A stretch of DNA of 7,268 nucleotides from an uncultured Devosia sp. (GTDB taxonomy: Bacteria; Pseudomonadota; Alphaproteobacteria; Rhizobiales; Devosiaceae), in contig CAMLKN010000111.1 in NCBI GenBank assembly GCA_946480655.1, positions 1 through 7,268 on the forward strand, read 5' to 3'. Numbering within the stretch: the first letter of the stretch is position 1; every line of letters begins with the position of its first letter. Shown here piece by piece: positions 6,245-7,268 of the stretch. Both the position numbers and the translations under genes were made by a program. The notes beneath the pieces are model-generated. The model saw nothing but the letters and a program-made list of their open reading frames with translations, was not told the origin of the DNA and made no database searches.

Positions 6245-6789
6245 AGCAGAACGCCGCCCAGCACGAGAAGCCCGAGCAGTTGCGCGGCGATCTGCGCCAC
6301 GATGAAGATGGCGATCTGCATTGGCGCCAGGGTGACGATGCGGCGCGCGATGTTGATCTCGACAATGATGCTGATGACCCCCACCACCAGCAACATGATG
6401 TCGCTGCCGCCCAGGAATACGATTCCCAGCGCACCGATCAGGGAGACGTAGAAGTTCACCCAATTATCGGCAACGAGGTAGGGCAGGAAGCCGTCGAGCC
6501 GCCCCATCATGTTAAGGACCAGATAGGCAGCGCCGATCTGGAGGGCGAAGAGCAATGCCGCCAGAATCGTCATGCTTGCAGCGGCGCCTGACGGTGAGGG
6601 GACGCCCAGAAACTGCGGCCCGAAGACACTGACCGTGACGGCCAGGACAAGGGCAATGAACGACCCGATCAGCCCGCGCTGCGAAAAATCGAAATACTGC
6701 GCTGCGTCCTGCCGGCCCAGCACCAGCGCCCAGGCGCCCAGGGCGGCGTCGCGGGCTTCTTCGATAAAGCTCTGATTGGGCTGGGGCAA
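6214..6789 (-). CDS. uncharacterised five-pass inner-membrane protein
   Basis: I do not recognise a characterised family. From the chosen TTG start the product has 191 residues. A soluble N-terminal stretch of about 38 residues ([18 protein letters not shown], then YFDFSQRGL) leads into roughly five hydrophobic segments: about 40-57, 72-95, 111-127, 130-147 and 158-185. A polar loop with [15 protein letters not shown] (97-110) lies between the second and third. Start choice is uncertain. The frame is open much further upstream, but that part merely overlaps the preceding gene in another frame, and no ATG lies nearby. The TTG at 6787-6789 is 14 bases after the preceding stop, with only a weak GAGACGAG upstream. 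The two genes are probably one operon. The 3' end runs 31 bases into truA. Transport or envelope function would be speculation. Confidence 0.72.
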   Translation of the reverse strand: MPQPNQSFIEEARDAALGAWALVLGRQDAAQYFDFSQRGLIGSFIALVLAVTVSVFGPQFLGVPSPSGAAASMTILAALLFALQIGAAYLVLNMMGRLDGFLPYLVADNWVNFYVSLIGALGIVFLGGSDIMLLVVGVISIIVEINIARRIVTLAPMQIAIFIVAQIAAQLLGLLVLGGVLLQAMGPLPPG

Positions 6790-6803
6790 GGGTCGGACTC
6801 GTC

Positions 6804-7268
6804 TCAGGCAGCGGGAATGGGCGCGGGCATGATGTAGAGCGCGATGGGCGTGCCGACAAGGAGCAGGACGGTCAAGACTGCGAAAGCTGCCGAAACGCCG
6901 ATGGTCCATCCGCCAGCCATCCGGCCGAGGCGGTACAGCATATAGACCAGTCCAAGCCACAGGAGAGGGAGCAGGAACCCAATGGCCAGCGACACCAGCG
7001 CACCGAGGATGAGATAGAAGATCAGGGCATAAACGCCCGGCACCAGCAGCGGCAGAGCCGGGGCGTGGTCGCGCACGGCAAAGCGCGTGCCGAATATTCC
7101 GATCAGCAGGGCCGCCAGCCACAGCGACTGATAGAGCATGATGCCTACCAGCCCCATGAGCGTGGGGACGCCGACATCGAGCGAGGCGAGAACGACGGCG
7201 AGGAAGGCGAAGAGGTAGAACAGCACCAATGCCGTGGCGAGACCGGGACCGGTCAGGCGGAACCGCTG
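6804..7268 (-). CDS. uncharacterised multi-pass membrane protein, 5' end outside window
   Basis: The frame is open from the window edge to a TGA at 6804-6806, giving 154 visible residues without a start. An in-frame TTG at 7229 falls inside the first hydrophobic segment, and the upstream codons (QRFRLTGPGLATA) look coding, so I treat the gene as continuing past the edge. About five hydrophobic segments are visible: roughly 10-31, 36-60, 73-96, 97-113 and 121-148. A basic loop between the first segments and the rest holds GTRFAVRDHAP, and LYRLGRMAGGW precedes the last segment. The end is PAPIPAA. There are no recognisable catalytic or nucleotide-binding motifs. The tight spacing to the next membrane-protein gene suggests a shared transcript and possibly a joint membrane role. 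Confidence 0.75.
   Translation of the reverse strand, partial: QRFRLTGPGLATALVLFYLFAFLAVVLASLDVGVPTLMGLVGIMLYQSLWLAALLIGIFGTRFAVRDHAPALPLLVPGVYALIFYLILGALVSLAIGFLLPLLWLGLVYMLYRLGRMAGGWTIGVSAAFAVLTVLLLVGTPIALYIMPAPIPAA

Noticed and set aside
4817..6463. Long minus-strand open frame of 548 codons antisense to fmt and truA
   Set aside because: It lies opposite two well-identified genes, crosses the truA-membrane gene junction, and its translation is Arg/Pro/His-rich with no recognisable domain; long antisense frames are common in GC-rich DNA.

Overview
The window is high-GC bacterial chromosome. Protein content and gene order (dnaX-ybaB-recR followed by a def-fmt-truA block with rmuC divergent from def) point to an alphaproteobacterium, most likely of the Hyphomicrobiales (Rhizobiales), with a Devosia-like relative as my best guess. 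This assignment rests on recalled gene neighbourhoods and protein style, not on a search. It is densely packed housekeeping sequence. I see no rRNA, tRNA, CRISPR array, insertion sequence, prophage or defence cassette, and no gene-free stretch longer than about 135 bases.

Left block (1-1811, + strand): the 3' part of dnaX (DNA polymerase III tau subunit), then ybaB/ebfC overlapping it by four bases, then recR. This is a classic replication/recombination-repair operon. Centre-left (1824-3801, - strand): rmuC, a membrane-anchored coiled-coil protein with a nuclease-like domain, followed by a small, very acidic, lysine-free protein of unknown function. Its 3' end meets recR tail to tail, 12 bases apart.

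Centre-right (3935-6244, + strand): def, fmt and truA. Def removes the formyl group from new proteins, Fmt adds it to initiator tRNA, and TruA makes tRNA pseudouridines, so the block serves translation initiation and tRNA maturation. A divergent 133-base spacer separates def from rmuC and holds a plausible alphaproteobacterial promoter for def. The 109-base def-fmt spacer is largely filled by two REP-like palindromes in inverted orientation; the second contains the fmt ribosome binding site.

Right edge (6214-7268, - strand): two uncharacterised multi-pass membrane proteins, the upstream one running off the window. The downstream one overlaps the end of truA by 31 bases, tail to tail.

I found no strong candidate for a new biological system. 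The most notable items are the inverted REP pair carrying the fmt ribosome binding site, the lysine-free acidic protein beside rmuC, and the orphan membrane-protein pair.
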